DNA of 47,265 nucleotides from a virus, in IMG/VR virus record IMGVR_UViG_3300023500_000006, positions 1 through 47,265 of that record; one strand, written 5' to 3'. Position numbers and translations under genes: made by a program. This document shows, in pieces, positions 1-8,181 of this stretch; position 1 is the stretch's first letter; every line of letters starts with the position of its first letter. The notes beneath the pieces are model-generated. The model did not search any database. It was not told where the DNA came from and saw only the letters and a list, made by a program, of their open reading frames with translations.

Positions 1-1
1 T

Positions 2-502
2 GCTAAAGATACAGCGATGGTTATCTCAGATAGACTAGAACGGGCATATGTATGCACTATGAAAGAGAATCCTGAGTACTTCGATAAAAAGTATACAACT
101 GTATGGCTAGAAGCTCATAGCTATATGTATGAGTACCTAAAAGCTAAAATAGTACAATTATCAGAAGATAATCCTGCTCAATTCATGATGGATATTACTA
201 AAGTCTTAGTATCAGTTATGAAGAATACCCTATTTGAATTACATGAGCTAGAAGCATTTAGTAATGATGAGAAAGTCTTTATTAGCTTTGATGATATATG
301 CTATGACTATCATACCTTAGGTATGGAAGAACCATGTCTTATGGTTACTAGGTTAAATACTTATGCTAAATACTTTGACTTTGATAAAGACAATATAGTT
401 ATAAAAGATTATAGTCTTACGCACGCTCTCATTGAGCAGTTGCCTGAGTTTGTGGTAGAAGCTATGACGGCTAACGGCTATACAATAAAGGAAGTTATAT
501 GA
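2..502 (+). CDS. Hypothetical protein, C-terminal part (cut by window edge)
   Basis: The reading frame is open to the left edge, with no convincing ribosome binding site before the first internal ATG at 17, so the gene very probably starts outside the window. At least 166 residues are visible. The protein is acidic and largely helical, with no signal peptide or membrane segment, and I do not recognise a family. It ends in TGA that overlaps the ATG of the next small gene (ATGA junction), so it is the upstream member of the lysis/late operon. In N4-like phages this position, before lysis genes and portal, follows the tail and terminase genes, but nothing in the sequence shows such a role. Confidence 0.75.
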   Translation, partial: AKDTAMVISDRLERAYVCTMKENPEYFDKKYTTVWLEAHSYMYEYLKAKIVQLSEDNPAQFMMDITKVLVSVMKNTLFELHELEAFSNDEKVFISFDDICYDYHTLGMEEPCLMVTRLNTYAKYFDFDKDNIVIKDYSLTHALIEQLPEFVVEAMTANGYTIKEVI

Positions 503-582
503 AATATTACACAGACACAGATAATAAACCATTCGTATTTAAAGACAATAGAGTACATAAAAATAGAGGTAATGGTTCATGA
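499..582 (+). CDS. 27-residue hypothetical protein
   Basis: A tiny ORF coupled at both ends: its ATG overlaps the stop of the preceding gene and its TGA overlaps the ATG at 579 of the holin candidate. A good Shine-Dalgarno stretch (AAGGAAG, 487-493) lies 5 nt before the start. The peptide is polar and rich in Lys, Asp and Asn, with no recognisable domain. The double ATGA coupling and ribosome binding site argue that it is translated; function unknown. Confidence 0.5.
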   Translation: MKYYTDTDNKPFVFKDNRVHKNRGNGS

Positions 583-785
583 AAAGTAAAAATTGGAAAA
601 GTACACTAGCGTTCTTAATATTTATTGGTACCTATATGTATGCTATTATGACAACTAAACCAAATGGCGTTATTGAAACTACAGGCTTTATAGCACTATA
701 TAGTTCTATATTCATGATGTTCAGAAGTGACTTCACAGCTAACATGCTAGAAAAGTTAATTGACAACATCAAAATAGGTAAGTAG
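579..785 (+). CDS. Putative holin (two membrane segments)
   Basis: A 68-residue protein with a short basic N-terminus, a hydrophobic segment at about residues 9-25, a short polar turn (TTKPNG) and a second hydrophobic segment at about 34-48, then an amphipathic basic tail. This is the size and topology of a class II-type holin, an inner-membrane protein that times lysis and lets the endolysin reach the peptidoglycan. It lies directly upstream of spanin and endolysin genes, which supports the assignment. The start is coupled to the upstream 27-residue gene and has an AGAGG-type binding site. Holins have too little sequence conservation for certainty; another small membrane protein is possible. 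Confidence 0.6.
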   Translation: MKSKNWKSTLAFLIFIGTYMYAIMTTKPNGVIETTGFIALYSSIFMMFRSDFTANMLEKLIDNIKIGK

Positions 786-857
786 ATGACCTGTGAGGAT
801 TGTGGTGACGACTGTCTCACACTTATATGTGATGTTTGCTTAGAACGAAGGAGATAA
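786..857 (+). CDS. 23-residue Cys-rich (CxxC...CxxC) microprotein
   Basis: The ATG directly abuts the stop of the holin candidate, and the stop lies 1 nt before the ATG of the spanin gene. The peptide has two CxxC pairs (CEDC and CDVC) plus a fifth Cys, arranged as a minimal zinc knuckle, and ends in a basic tail. The ribosome binding site of the next gene (AAGGAG) is inside its last codons. No Shine-Dalgarno of its own is obvious, so translation would be by coupling. It may be genuine or a chance ORF; the four-Cys pattern in so short a frame is the main support. Confidence 0.4.
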   Translation: MTCEDCGDDCLTLICDVCLERRR

Positions 858-858
858 T

Positions 859-1245
859 ATGTTTGCACAGATTAAACTTTATAAGAACCTTATTGCAGGT
901 GCCTTAATAGTTATGGCTATCGGAGGTCTATTTTTTTACATTGGTTCATTAAAGACCCAAATAGATAAGCTTGAAATTAAAGTAGGTCAATGGCAAGTTA
1001 AGTACTCTAATGAGCAAAGACAGAGTGACTTACTCAGGAATGCTGTTAAAACACAGAATGCAGAGGTTACAAGGCTTAAACATGATAAAGAGTTAGCTGA
1101 CACTAAGCTAAGTGATTGGAAGGCTAAACCTGCTGTAATCAAATATAAAACTATTACTAAGATACGCACAGTTAAATCTAATGAGTGCCCAGAAGTAAAA
1201 AGTATTATTAATACTGTACGTCAAATTGATTTTGACACACTATAA
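859..1245 (+). CDS. Rz-like i-spanin (inner-membrane spanin subunit)
   Basis: 128 residues with a short N-terminal cytoplasmic stretch, one transmembrane segment at about residues 10-29 and a long periplasmic, charged coiled-coil region (about 30-90). That is the architecture of Rz/i-spanins, which bridge to a lipoprotein partner and fuse inner and outer membranes at the last step of Gram-negative lysis. The next gene encodes the expected lipoprotein partner. AAGGAG precedes the ATG by 5 nt. Unlike lambda Rz/Rz1, the two genes are separate rather than nested. Family-level sequence identity was not tested. Confidence 0.75.
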   Translation: MFAQIKLYKNLIAGALIVMAIGGLFFYIGSLKTQIDKLEIKVGQWQVKYSNEQRQSDLLRNAVKTQNAEVTRLKHDKELADTKLSDWKAKPAVIKYKTITKIRTVKSNECPEVKSIINTVRQIDFDTL

Positions 1246-1254
1246 GGATATTAT

Positions 1255-1497
1255 ATGAGAAATATACCAGCAGGGCTAACTATCATAGTATTGTCGACTA
1301 TACTAGCCTTATTCCCAGGCTGTGCAGCCAAGACAGAGATTAAGTATGTTGATGTACCCTATGAGGTTAAAGTACCTGTTAAATGCGTTGTACCGAAGGC
1401 TTCCTGTGATTTTAGTAAGGTTACTGACACTGAGGTAATATCATCACTCCTAGAGTGCATTATAGATATGAAACATAATCAGAGAGTGTGTCAATAA
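1255..1497 (+). CDS. Rz1-like o-spanin lipoprotein
   Basis: 80 residues with an N-terminal hydrophobic signal (about residues 5-20) ending in a lipobox-like LFPGC, so Cys23 would be lipidated by signal peptidase II processing. The mature part begins with a stretch rich in Val, Pro and Tyr that could pair with the i-spanin, and has three further Cys residues. Position directly after the i-spanin gene and a good binding site (AAGGATATT before ATG) fit an outer-membrane o-spanin. The Cys content of the mature protein is higher than usual. Confidence 0.7.
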   Translation: MRNIPAGLTIIVLSTILALFPGCAAKTEIKYVDVPYEVKVPVKCVVPKASCDFSKVTDTEVISSLLECIIDMKHNQRVCQ

Positions 1498-1509
1498 TAA
1501 AGGATTAGT

Positions 1510-1926
1510 ATGAAATCAAATAAATTTAAAATTCATGAGCTTGTACCATTAAGACTATTTAATACTATACACCCAGATGTACTATGGGATATGCTTGATG
1601 ATAGGCTCATTGAAACTATTGATAAACTCAAGGAAATATTTCCTCATGGTTCAATGACAATAAACAACTATATGTGGGGTGGTGATAGAGGTTGGAGTGG
1701 ACTTAGAACTAAAGATAGCTCTTACTACTCACCAACTTCCCAGCACTCACTTGGTAAAGCTGTAGACATCATATTTAGTGAATATACAACTGAGGAAGTA
1801 CGTCAGTATATACTAAATAATAGTGACTTGTTTCCACATATTACAAGAATTGAAGAAGATGTATCTTGGTTGCACATAGATTTGAAATACACAGGGAAAT
1901 CTGGTATAACTACATTTAAACCATAA
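1510..1926 (+). CDS. Endolysin, M15-family peptidase (D-Ala-D-Ala carboxypeptidase fold)
   Basis: 138 residues matching the M15A/VanY-like core used as phage endolysin. The zinc-site signature SQHSLGKAVD (residues 77-86) provides His79 and Asp86, and WLHID (120-124) provides the third ligand His122, with Glu115/Glu116 as catalytic base. There is no signal peptide, so export would depend on the holin. It would cut peptide cross-links in peptidoglycan. Gene position after holin and spanins and before the portal matches the lysis block of N4-like phages, although N4 itself uses an N-acetylmuramidase. AAAGGATTAGT precedes the ATG. Confidence 0.85.
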   Translation: MKSNKFKIHELVPLRLFNTIHPDVLWDMLDDRLIETIDKLKEIFPHGSMTINNYMWGGDRGWSGLRTKDSSYYSPTSQHSLGKAVDIIFSEYTTEEVRQYILNNSDLFPHITRIEEDVSWLHIDLKYTGKSGITTFKP

Positions 1927-1939
1927 AAAGGAAAGAACA

Positions 1940-1999
1940 ATGGTATGTATTTTGTTGATGTGGTTGTGGTTATGGCTGTTGCTATATGTGGCCGTATAA
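1940..1999 (+). CDS. 19-residue hydrophobic peptide ORF
   Basis: A short ORF with a good Shine-Dalgarno (AAAAGGAAAG, 1925-1934) encoding an almost entirely hydrophobic Leu/Trp/Val peptide that could form one membrane helix. It ends before the promoter-like sequence ahead of the portal gene. It could be a small membrane peptide of the lysis block or a chance ORF; only the binding site supports translation. Confidence 0.35.
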   Translation: MVCILLMWLWLWLLLYVAV

Positions 2000-2030
2000 G
2001 TGGTAAGATTAAAACCTTTTACGCATAATA

Positions 2031-2039
2031 TGTTATAAT
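2031..2039 (+). promoter_or_regulatory. Extended -10 promoter ahead of the portal gene
   Basis: TGTTATAAT is a perfect extended -10 element (TGn followed by TATAAT) ending 25 nt before the portal ATG, in a noncoding gap. No clear -35 box is seen at 16-18 nt upstream. N4 late promoters are read by host sigma-70 polymerase with help from the phage SSB and often lack good -35 boxes, which would fit. The strand and position suit the capsid operon. Confidence 0.5.
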
Positions 2040-2063
2040 GCCAAAATAAATTAAGGATGAGAT

Positions 2064-4217
2064 ATGAGTAAAGATGAACTAGAAGAAATTTCAATTGAAT
2101 CTGTTTATAAAGATGATGATGGTGTGGCTGAGGAAATGACCGAATGGAAAAATCCCCCTACCGTTAATGATTTAAAAGCAGATTTAACTTCTGCTGAAGC
2201 TTCTCATTCTAATCATGTAAAAAAAGTTATGGGTTACTTACACAATCTTGAGGGTAGACTTAAGGGTAAATTACCTAAGAACCGTAGTCAAGTACAACCT
2301 AAACTAATCCGTAAGCAAGCTGAGTGGAGATATGCTGCATTGTCAGAGCCATTTCTAGCTAGTAAGGACTTATTCAATGTAGACCCTAGAACCTATGAAG
2401 ATGGTGAGGGTGCAGAAGATAATGAAATGTTACTTAACTACCAATTTAATATAAAGCTTGATAAGACAGCATTCATTGATGAGTACGTCCGTACAGGTGT
2501 TGATGAAGGTACTGTTATAGTACAAGTTGGCTGGAAGTATGAAGAAGAAGAACGTATGGTTGAAGTACCAGTTATGGCTACTCCTGAGCAGGCACAGATG
2601 CTTATGCTTAAGAAAGTGCAAGAAGGTGCTATGACACAAGAAGAGGCTATGGCTAAACTTCAGAGTGGTGAACCAATTCAAATAGCAACTAGAAAGGTAA
2701 AGAAGACTGTACCTAAACATAACCACCCAACTCTACGTGTATGTGAGTTTGATGAGCTAGTTATTGACCCTACTTGTGAGGGTGATATATCTAAGGCTCA
2801 ATTTGTAATTTCACCATTTGAAACTTCTATCTCTGAACTTAAGCGAGATACTAGTTATAAAAACCTAGATAAGCTTCTTGGTACTGGGGATAATATTATT
2901 GATGCAGACACTGCAGACTCTAAGTTCCTAGAGCTATTCAATGATGAAGAAAATACTAGCTTTGACTTTAAAGATGCTCCACGTAAAAAATTTACTGCTT
3001 ACGAGTATGTTGGTTACTGGGATATAGATAAGACTGGTATTACTAAGCCTATCCGTGCTGTATATGTTGGTTCAACTATGATTAAACTTGAGGAACTACC
3101 TTTCCCTGATGGAAAACTCCCTTTTGTCTTGGTTCAGTATTTACCAAAACGTAAGTCACTATATGGTGAGCCTGATGGTGCACTACTAGAGGACAACCAA
3201 GCTATTCTAGGTGCTGTAACTCGTGGTATGATTGATATTATGGGTAGAAGTGCTAATGGGCAGCAAGGTATGCAAAAAGGTATGCTTGATACAGCTAATA
3301 CGAAAAAGTTCCAAGATGGTGATGACTTCTTTTACAACCCAGGGTTTGACCCAAGAACATCTATACACATGCAAACGTATCCTGAAATACCTAGAAGTGC
3401 AATGGATATGGTACAGCTACAAAATATGGAAGCAGAGTCTATGACTGGTGTAAAAGCATTTAGTCAAGGTATTAGTGGGGCTGCATTAGGTTCTACTGCT
3501 ACAGGAGCTAGAGGAGCACTTGATAGTGCATCTAAGCGTGAGTTAGGTATCCTAAGACGTTTATCTAAGGGTATCGAAGAGATTGGTCGTAAGATAGTAG
3601 CTATGAATGCTGTATTCTTATCTGATGAAGAAGTAATTAGAGTTACAAACAAAGAGTTCAGAACTATTAAACGTGATGACTTAGCAGGTAACTACGACCT
3701 TAAACTATCTATTTCTACACCTGAAGCTGATAACCAGAAAGCTCAAGAGTTATCTTTCATGTTACAAACAACTGCACAGTCTAGTGACCCAGCAGAAGTA
3801 AGAATGATTAGGGCTGAGATAGCTAAATTACGTAATATGCCAGAGTTAGCTCAAGAGATTAAGACATTCCAACCACAACCTGACCAAGGTGCTCAACAGT
3901 TACAACAACTAGAGATGGCTAAAATACAGTCTGAAATTGAAATGAATAAAGCTAAGACACAAGCATACTTAAATGACTTGCCAATTAAACAAGGTAAAGC
4001 ACAAGTTGAGTCAGCTAAAGCTAGAAATATTAATAGCAAATCAGACCAGCAAGATTTAGACTTCTTACGTAAAGACCAAGGTACTGAACATCAAGAAAAT
4101 CTTGATAAGATGGAACAGACACGTATGGCTAATCTGGATAACAAAGCGTTTGACATGATGGCTAAGCCTGATAACGGGTTACCTAATTTCCCAACCAACG
4201 GGTTAGCTTTAGTTTAG
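2064..4217 (+). CDS. Portal protein (N4-like)
   Basis: 717 residues. The N-terminal part contains a conserved-looking block (KLIRKQAEWRYAALSEPFL, about residues 80-98) of the kind seen in portal proteins of N4-like and related podoviruses. The C-terminal third is helical and Gln/Ala/Lys rich, as in portal barrels. The portal forms the dodecameric ring at one capsid vertex, nucleates assembly with scaffold and is the DNA channel. Scaffold and capsid genes follow two genes later, as expected. Length is close to N4 gp59. AAGGATGAG lies before the ATG, and the extended -10 promoter is just upstream. Confidence 0.85.
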   Translation: MSKDELEEISIESVYKDDDGVAEEMTEWKNPPTVNDLKADLTSAEASHSNHVKKVMGYLHNLEGRLKGKLPKNRSQVQPKLIRKQAEWRYAALSEPFLASKDLFNVDPRTYEDGEGAEDNEMLLNYQFNIKLDKTAFIDEYVRTGVDEGTVIVQVGWKYEEEERMVEVPVMATPEQAQMLMLKKVQEGAMTQEEAMAKLQSGEPIQIATRKVKKTVPKHNHPTLRVCEFDELVIDPTCEGDISKAQFVISPFETSISELKRDTSYKNLDKLLGTGDNIIDADTADSKFLELFNDEENTSFDFKDAPRKKFTAYEYVGYWDIDKTGITKPIRAVYVGSTMIKLEELPFPDGKLPFVLVQYLPKRKSLYGEPDGALLEDNQAILGAVTRGMIDIMGRSANGQQGMQKGMLDTANTKKFQDGDDFFYNPGFDPRTSIHMQTYPEIPRSAMDMVQLQNMEAESMTGVKAFSQGISGAALGSTATGARGALDSASKRELGILRRLSKGIEEIGRKIVAMNAVFLSDEEVIRVTNKEFRTIKRDDLAGNYDLKLSISTPEADNQKAQELSFMLQTTAQSSDPAEVRMIRAEIAKLRNMPELAQEIKTFQPQPDQGAQQLQQLEMAKIQSEIEMNKAKTQAYLNDLPIKQGKAQVESAKARNINSKSDQQDLDFLRKDQGTEHQENLDKMEQTRMANLDNKAFDMMAKPDNGLPNFPTNGLALV

Positions 4218-4295
4218 GTTAGTAAATAGTTATGATATACTTCCACAGACCAAAGAGTGACTGTCTGTAAAAAAGCTCTTAAACCCAAATGAAAT

Positions 4296-4313
4296 CTCTC
4301 TATACCAAGAGAG
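4296..4313 (+). repeat. Inverted repeat in the portal-scaffold intergenic gap
   Basis: CTCTCT and AGAGAG form a 6-bp stem around a 6-nt loop, 20 nt before the next start codon. No T-run follows, so it is not a classical terminator. It may be an RNA processing or stability element between the portal and the scaffold/capsid genes. A weak -10-like TATGAT (4231-4236) lies upstream in the same 115-nt gap. Confidence 0.35.
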
Positions 4314-4332
4314 GAAACGAAAAGGAAACATT

Positions 4333-4668
4333 ATGACAAATGAGGAACTCGAACTAATCGAAATCTCAAATACAGAGGCACAAGCTGCTATCGACAAAGG
4401 TGAAGCTCTTAAACGACTTCTTGACAATCCAGACTATCAACTTATTGTATCTAATGGTTTTATGGAAGACTACCCAAAAGAATTAGGTGAAGCAATTGCT
4501 ACTAATACTGGTGCGTATGATTCAGATAAACTTGTTGAATTACTTAAGGGTGTAAATAGTTTTATTGGATACACATTTCAAGTCGCTCAGAACTCAATGG
4601 CTGGGGAACAAACTATTCGTGACAACGAAGCTTATGTTGCTCAAGAAGCCTTAGAAGATGAGGAGTAA
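4333..4668 (+). CDS. Hypothetical protein between portal and scaffold
   Basis: 111 residues, strongly acidic and helical, without membrane segments or recognisable motifs. It lies between portal and scaffold genes and ends 3 nt before the scaffold start, with AAAAGGAAAC before its own ATG. N4-like phages carry a small conserved gene at about this position; a role in head assembly is an inference from location only. Confidence 0.75.
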   Translation: MTNEELELIEISNTEAQAAIDKGEALKRLLDNPDYQLIVSNGFMEDYPKELGEAIATNTGAYDSDKLVELLKGVNSFIGYTFQVAQNSMAGEQTIRDNEAYVAQEALEDEE

Positions 4669-4671
4669 GTT

Positions 4672-5802
4672 ATGTCTGATAACATAGACCTTATGTCAGA
4701 TGAAGAGTTTAATAATCACATGAACAACCAACCTGATGAGGTTGAGGAAGTTCAAGAAGACCCTACTGCTGAAAATGCTCAGACAGAGGAAGACACGGAA
4801 GTTATTGAGGACACAGTAGAAGCTGCTGAACTTGACTCTCACACAGAAACAGAAACAGACCTTGACGAAGAAGGAACGGATACTGTAGGTAGTGAAGGTG
4901 AAGTACTTGAACCTGCATCTCAAGACAACGTGAATGAAGATGAAGTTAACACAGAAGATGACACAGATGGTGGTAAACCTGAAACTACTGATGAAACTGA
5001 CTACAAAGCTTTCTTTGAGAAAGTCACATCTGATTACAAAGCAAATGGCAAAATGATGCCAGGGATTAAGAGTCCTGATGATTTGGTAACTGCATTACAG
5101 ATGGCGAGTAATTATGCTCAAAAGACTGCTGCACTTAAACCAAGTCTTAAGCGTGTAAAAATGCTTAAAGATGTTACAGATGATGAGCTTAACGAAATGT
5201 TAGACTTCAGAGCACGTAACCCAGAGGTTATTAAGAAAGCATTGCAGGATGCTGGATTAGACCCACTAGATATTGATGTAGATGAAGATGCTGGATATGT
5301 ACCAACTGACCATACAATTCCTGATGCTCAAATTGAGTTTGAAGAAGTTATTGGTGCAATTGAACATACACCAGAATTTGAAACTACATCTAAAGTTGTG
5401 TCGGAACAATGGGATGAGTCTTCCCGACAAGCTATGTTTGATAACCCTCAATTAATTGTTGGGCTTAATCAAGAAGTAGCTATGGGTAGATTCGAGCAAG
5501 TATCAGCTATGATGGAACAGTCAAGATTACTAGGTAAGGACCAAGGGTTAAATGATTTAGCTCTATACCAAGCTATAGTAACTAACTTAAGCCAACAAGA
5601 AGCTGCTGCTCAACCTCAACCAAAAGTTGAAGGTACATCCGAAGTTCAAACAGAAAACCCTGCTCTCAATGAGAAGCGAAAGCAAGCAGGTGTACGTCAG
5701 AAGACAAAAGCTGATACAGTGAAAGAGTATGACCCAACTAAGTTGAGTGATGATGAATTCATGAAGCTAATGGAATCTGGTGCAAAGTTTATTCAAGGAT
5801 AA
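4672..5802 (+). CDS. Scaffolding protein
   Basis: 376 residues with an extremely acidic, low-complexity first third (about residues 1-110, Glu/Asp/Thr-rich) followed by a helical region and a basic C-terminal segment (about 330-350) containing an NEKRKQAGVRQ-like stretch. This composition and position directly before the capsid gene are typical of podovirus scaffolds, whose basic C-terminus contacts the capsid protein and which leave the head during maturation. GAGGAG in the end of the preceding gene is the likely binding site. Sequence conservation among scaffolds is poor, so the call rests on context and composition. Confidence 0.75.
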   Translation: MSDNIDLMSDEEFNNHMNNQPDEVEEVQEDPTAENAQTEEDTEVIEDTVEAAELDSHTETETDLDEEGTDTVGSEGEVLEPASQDNVNEDEVNTEDDTDGGKPETTDETDYKAFFEKVTSDYKANGKMMPGIKSPDDLVTALQMASNYAQKTAALKPSLKRVKMLKDVTDDELNEMLDFRARNPEVIKKALQDAGLDPLDIDVDEDAGYVPTDHTIPDAQIEFEEVIGAIEHTPEFETTSKVVSEQWDESSRQAMFDNPQLIVGLNQEVAMGRFEQVSAMMEQSRLLGKDQGLNDLALYQAIVTNLSQQEAAAQPQPKVEGTSEVQTENPALNEKRKQAGVRQKTKADTVKEYDPTKLSDDEFMKLMESGAKFIQG

Positions 5803-5805
5803 CAC

Positions 5806-7014
5806 ATGAGTATAGTTTATGGAGATGGTACGAATAGTACTACTGGAGCACAGTTTAATACTTACGAGTACAAAAGAAAAGCAATTATTGACTCAGCACA
5901 AGCTGAATATTTTTCACCACTAGGTGATGTTGAAACACTAACAAAGAATTATGGTCAAACTATGAAAAAGTTTCACTACATTCCTTTACTTGATGATAGA
6001 AATATCAATGACCAAGGTATTGATGCTGCTGGTGTAGTAAGTGCTAATGGTAACCTTTATGGTTCAAGTAAAGACCCTGGTGTAATCGCTGGAAAACTTC
6101 CAACACTTACTGAAACTGGTGGTAGAAAAAACCGTGTTGGTTTCAAACGTATTGAAGTATCTGGTTCAATTTCTCAGTATGGTTTCTTCTATGAGTGGTC
6201 AAAAGACTCTATGGATTTCGATACAGATAAAGAACTTCACATGCACATTAACCGTGAGTCACTTAGAGGTGCAAGAGAAGTATCTGAAGATTTACTTCAA
6301 TTAGACCTGTTGAATGCTGCTGGTACAATTCGTTACACTGGTGATGCTTCAAGTATCGCTACAACTGGTTTTAATGCTAGTGCATTACTTAACTCAGAAG
6401 TAACTTACAATGATTTCGTTCAACTAAGTGTTGCACTTGATGATAACAGATGTCCTAAAGACACTAAAGCTATCGTTGGTTCAAGAAACACTGATATTTT
6501 AAATATCAAAGCTGCTCGTTACATGTTCGTTGGGTCTAAACTTATTCCTACTCTTATGAGAATGACTGATTACCATGGTAACAAAGCATTTGTTCCTGTT
6601 GAGAAGTATGCTAACTCTGGTGCTGATACTAAGTACATGGCTAACAACACAAATTCACTTAATGGTGAAGTTGGTGCAATCGCTGGTTTCCGTATCGTTG
6701 TAGTTCCAGAGATGATGGAATATGTTGGTCAAGGTGAAGCTGTTGGTGCAGATTTATCATACTTAAATGATGGTACAAAATACAATGTTTACCCAATGTT
6801 AGTAGTTGGTTCTGGTGCATTTGCATCTATCAAGTTCCAATCAAGTGGTAAGTCTAACGATAAGTTTAGAATTATCGTTCGTAAGCCTGGTACTTACGCA
6901 AATCCGAATGACCCATTTGAGAAAATTGGTTATAGCTCAATTCAATTCTGGCAAGGTACTTTAGTACTTCGTTCTGAGTGGATTGCAAAAGTTCTTACAA
7001 TGGCTAAAGGGTAA
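5806..7014 (+). CDS. Major capsid protein, N4-gp56 family
   Basis: 402 residues, almost exactly the length of N4 gp56. The segment HYIPLLDDRNINDQGIDAAG (about residues 55-74) and the following stretches around GNLYGSSKD and LTETGGRKNRVGF are characteristic of the N4-gp56 family. The family adopts the HK97 fold and forms the icosahedral shell. It follows the scaffold gene by 3 nt, with AAGGA before the ATG. A terminator-like hairpin follows, as is common after highly expressed capsid genes. Confidence 0.95.
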   Translation: MSIVYGDGTNSTTGAQFNTYEYKRKAIIDSAQAEYFSPLGDVETLTKNYGQTMKKFHYIPLLDDRNINDQGIDAAGVVSANGNLYGSSKDPGVIAGKLPTLTETGGRKNRVGFKRIEVSGSISQYGFFYEWSKDSMDFDTDKELHMHINRESLRGAREVSEDLLQLDLLNAAGTIRYTGDASSIATTGFNASALLNSEVTYNDFVQLSVALDDNRCPKDTKAIVGSRNTDILNIKAARYMFVGSKLIPTLMRMTDYHGNKAFVPVEKYANSGADTKYMANNTNSLNGEVGAIAGFRIVVVPEMMEYVGQGEAVGADLSYLNDGTKYNVYPMLVVGSGAFASIKFQSSGKSNDKFRIIVRKPGTYANPNDPFEKIGYSSIQFWQGTLVLRSEWIAKVLTMAKG

Positions 7015-7060
7015 CCTTTAGTCGTAAGACACACTTGCCTATAGAGGTTAAACACTAGAT

Positions 7061-7080
7061 AAGGAGGTATCGCCCTCCTT
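7061..7080 (+). terminator. Hairpin terminator after the capsid gene
   Basis: AAGGAGG and CCTCCTT form a perfect 7-bp stem with a 6-nt loop, 47 nt after the capsid stop. Only TTTCC-type residues follow rather than a long U-run, so termination may be partial and act to lower expression of downstream virion genes relative to capsid. Confidence 0.6.
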
Positions 7081-7105
7081 TCCATTAAAATAAAAAGGTA
7101 ATATT

Positions 7106-7648
7106 ATGAGTACTGAACAAACACAAACTGAAAGAGAATCTCTATTTGAGAGAGCTGACCTAATGGGTCTAGAATATAAGAAAAATATTTCAACTGACAA
7201 ATTACGTGAGTTAGTAAACGGTGAGATTGAGCCAGAAGTAGAGAAGCCCAAGGTTCAAGCTAAGGGTGAAAAAACTGTAGATGAAGTTAGAGCTGACTTC
7301 AGAAAAGAGCAAACTGCATTAACAAGAATTATCTTGACATGTAATGACCCTCAGATGAAAGATTGGGAAACTACTCCATACTTACATGTAAGTAATGCTG
7401 TATTAAGTCTTCCAAGAATTACTGTACCATTTGGTGTTGAATGGCATATCTCTAAGATTTACTTAGATGTGATTAAGAACCAAAACTGTACAATCACAGT
7501 TAAATCTAAAGATGAGCAAGGTAGACCAATTACTGTTCCAAAAGAAATTAAGAAGTATAATGTGCAGGAACTTCCTCCATTAACTCCTTCAGAACTTGCA
7601 GAGCTAAAACAGTCTCAGCTAATGAGAGATGGTGTAGCGAGAGCTTAG
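7106..7648 (+). CDS. N4 gp55-like conserved virion-region protein
   Basis: 180 residues. The central part (about residues 72-130) has the pattern RIILTCNDPQMKDWE followed by a strand-rich region and PFGVEWHISKIYLD. It is reminiscent of a family often found next to capsid or head-completion genes in N4-like and related phages. The N-terminal 70 residues are charged and helical. It probably binds the capsid surface or neck, but its role is not established here. AAAAAGG precedes the start. Confidence 0.65.
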   Translation: MSTEQTQTERESLFERADLMGLEYKKNISTDKLRELVNGEIEPEVEKPKVQAKGEKTVDEVRADFRKEQTALTRIILTCNDPQMKDWETTPYLHVSNAVLSLPRITVPFGVEWHISKIYLDVIKNQNCTITVKSKDEQGRPITVPKEIKKYNVQELPPLTPSELAELKQSQLMRDGVARA

Positions 7649-7655
7649 CTTATAG

Positions 7656-7673
7656 GATTCACTTAGGTGGGTC
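7656..7673 (+). terminator. Weak hairpin between two virion genes
   Basis: GATTCAC and GTGGGTC pair over 7 bp with two G-U pairs around a TTAG loop, followed by TTATT. It is a weak terminator or processing site between the gp55-like gene and the next cassette. Energetics were not computed. Confidence 0.35.
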
Positions 7674-7700
7674 TTATTAAGTTAAACAAAAAGGATTAAT

Positions 7701-8180
7701 ATGGCTACTGCAATACCGTTTACAAATTTTACTCAGAATGTCACAGCAGATACAAACAATGTTGTAACAGGTAATGGCGTCTTTGATGATATGATGGAAA
7801 CTATTAATAAGCATATTGATGCACAGTATAAGTTAGGGCGTATTAAAGGTCCTGATTACTCTACTGTATATCTAGGTGCAATGCAATCAGCAGTTGCTGA
7901 GTCTATGAGATTTGTACTTCAACAACAAATTGCTGAGAAACAAACTGATAGTGAAGCTGCTAAAGTAGTACTTATTACCAGACAAACTCAAGGGTTTGAT
8001 GATGATGCTAAAAACAAATTACTTAAACAGTTACTAGACAGTTGGTCAGTTGCTTATTCTGTTGCAAAAGATGCACAGTCTATCCCAGACTCAATTAAAG
8101 TAGATAGCATTGATAGTACACTTAAGTCAGCTCTTGACCAGTTAGGTATCACTGTAGCAACTAACCCACTAGGAATATAA
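7701..8180 (+). CDS. Putative head/neck virion protein
   Basis: 159 residues, mostly helical. The block GRIKGPDYSTVYLGAMQSA (about residues 47-65) and the flanking helices resemble a virion protein widespread in podoviruses and myoviruses and usually found near neck genes. No enzymatic motif is visible. Its stop is one base before the acyl carrier protein start, so the two are translated together. The family name is uncertain. Confidence 0.6.
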   Translation: MATAIPFTNFTQNVTADTNNVVTGNGVFDDMMETINKHIDAQYKLGRIKGPDYSTVYLGAMQSAVAESMRFVLQQQIAEKQTDSEAAKVVLITRQTQGFDDDAKNKLLKQLLDSWSVAYSVAKDAQSIPDSIKVDSIDSTLKSALDQLGITVATNPLGI

Positions 8181-8181
8181 C

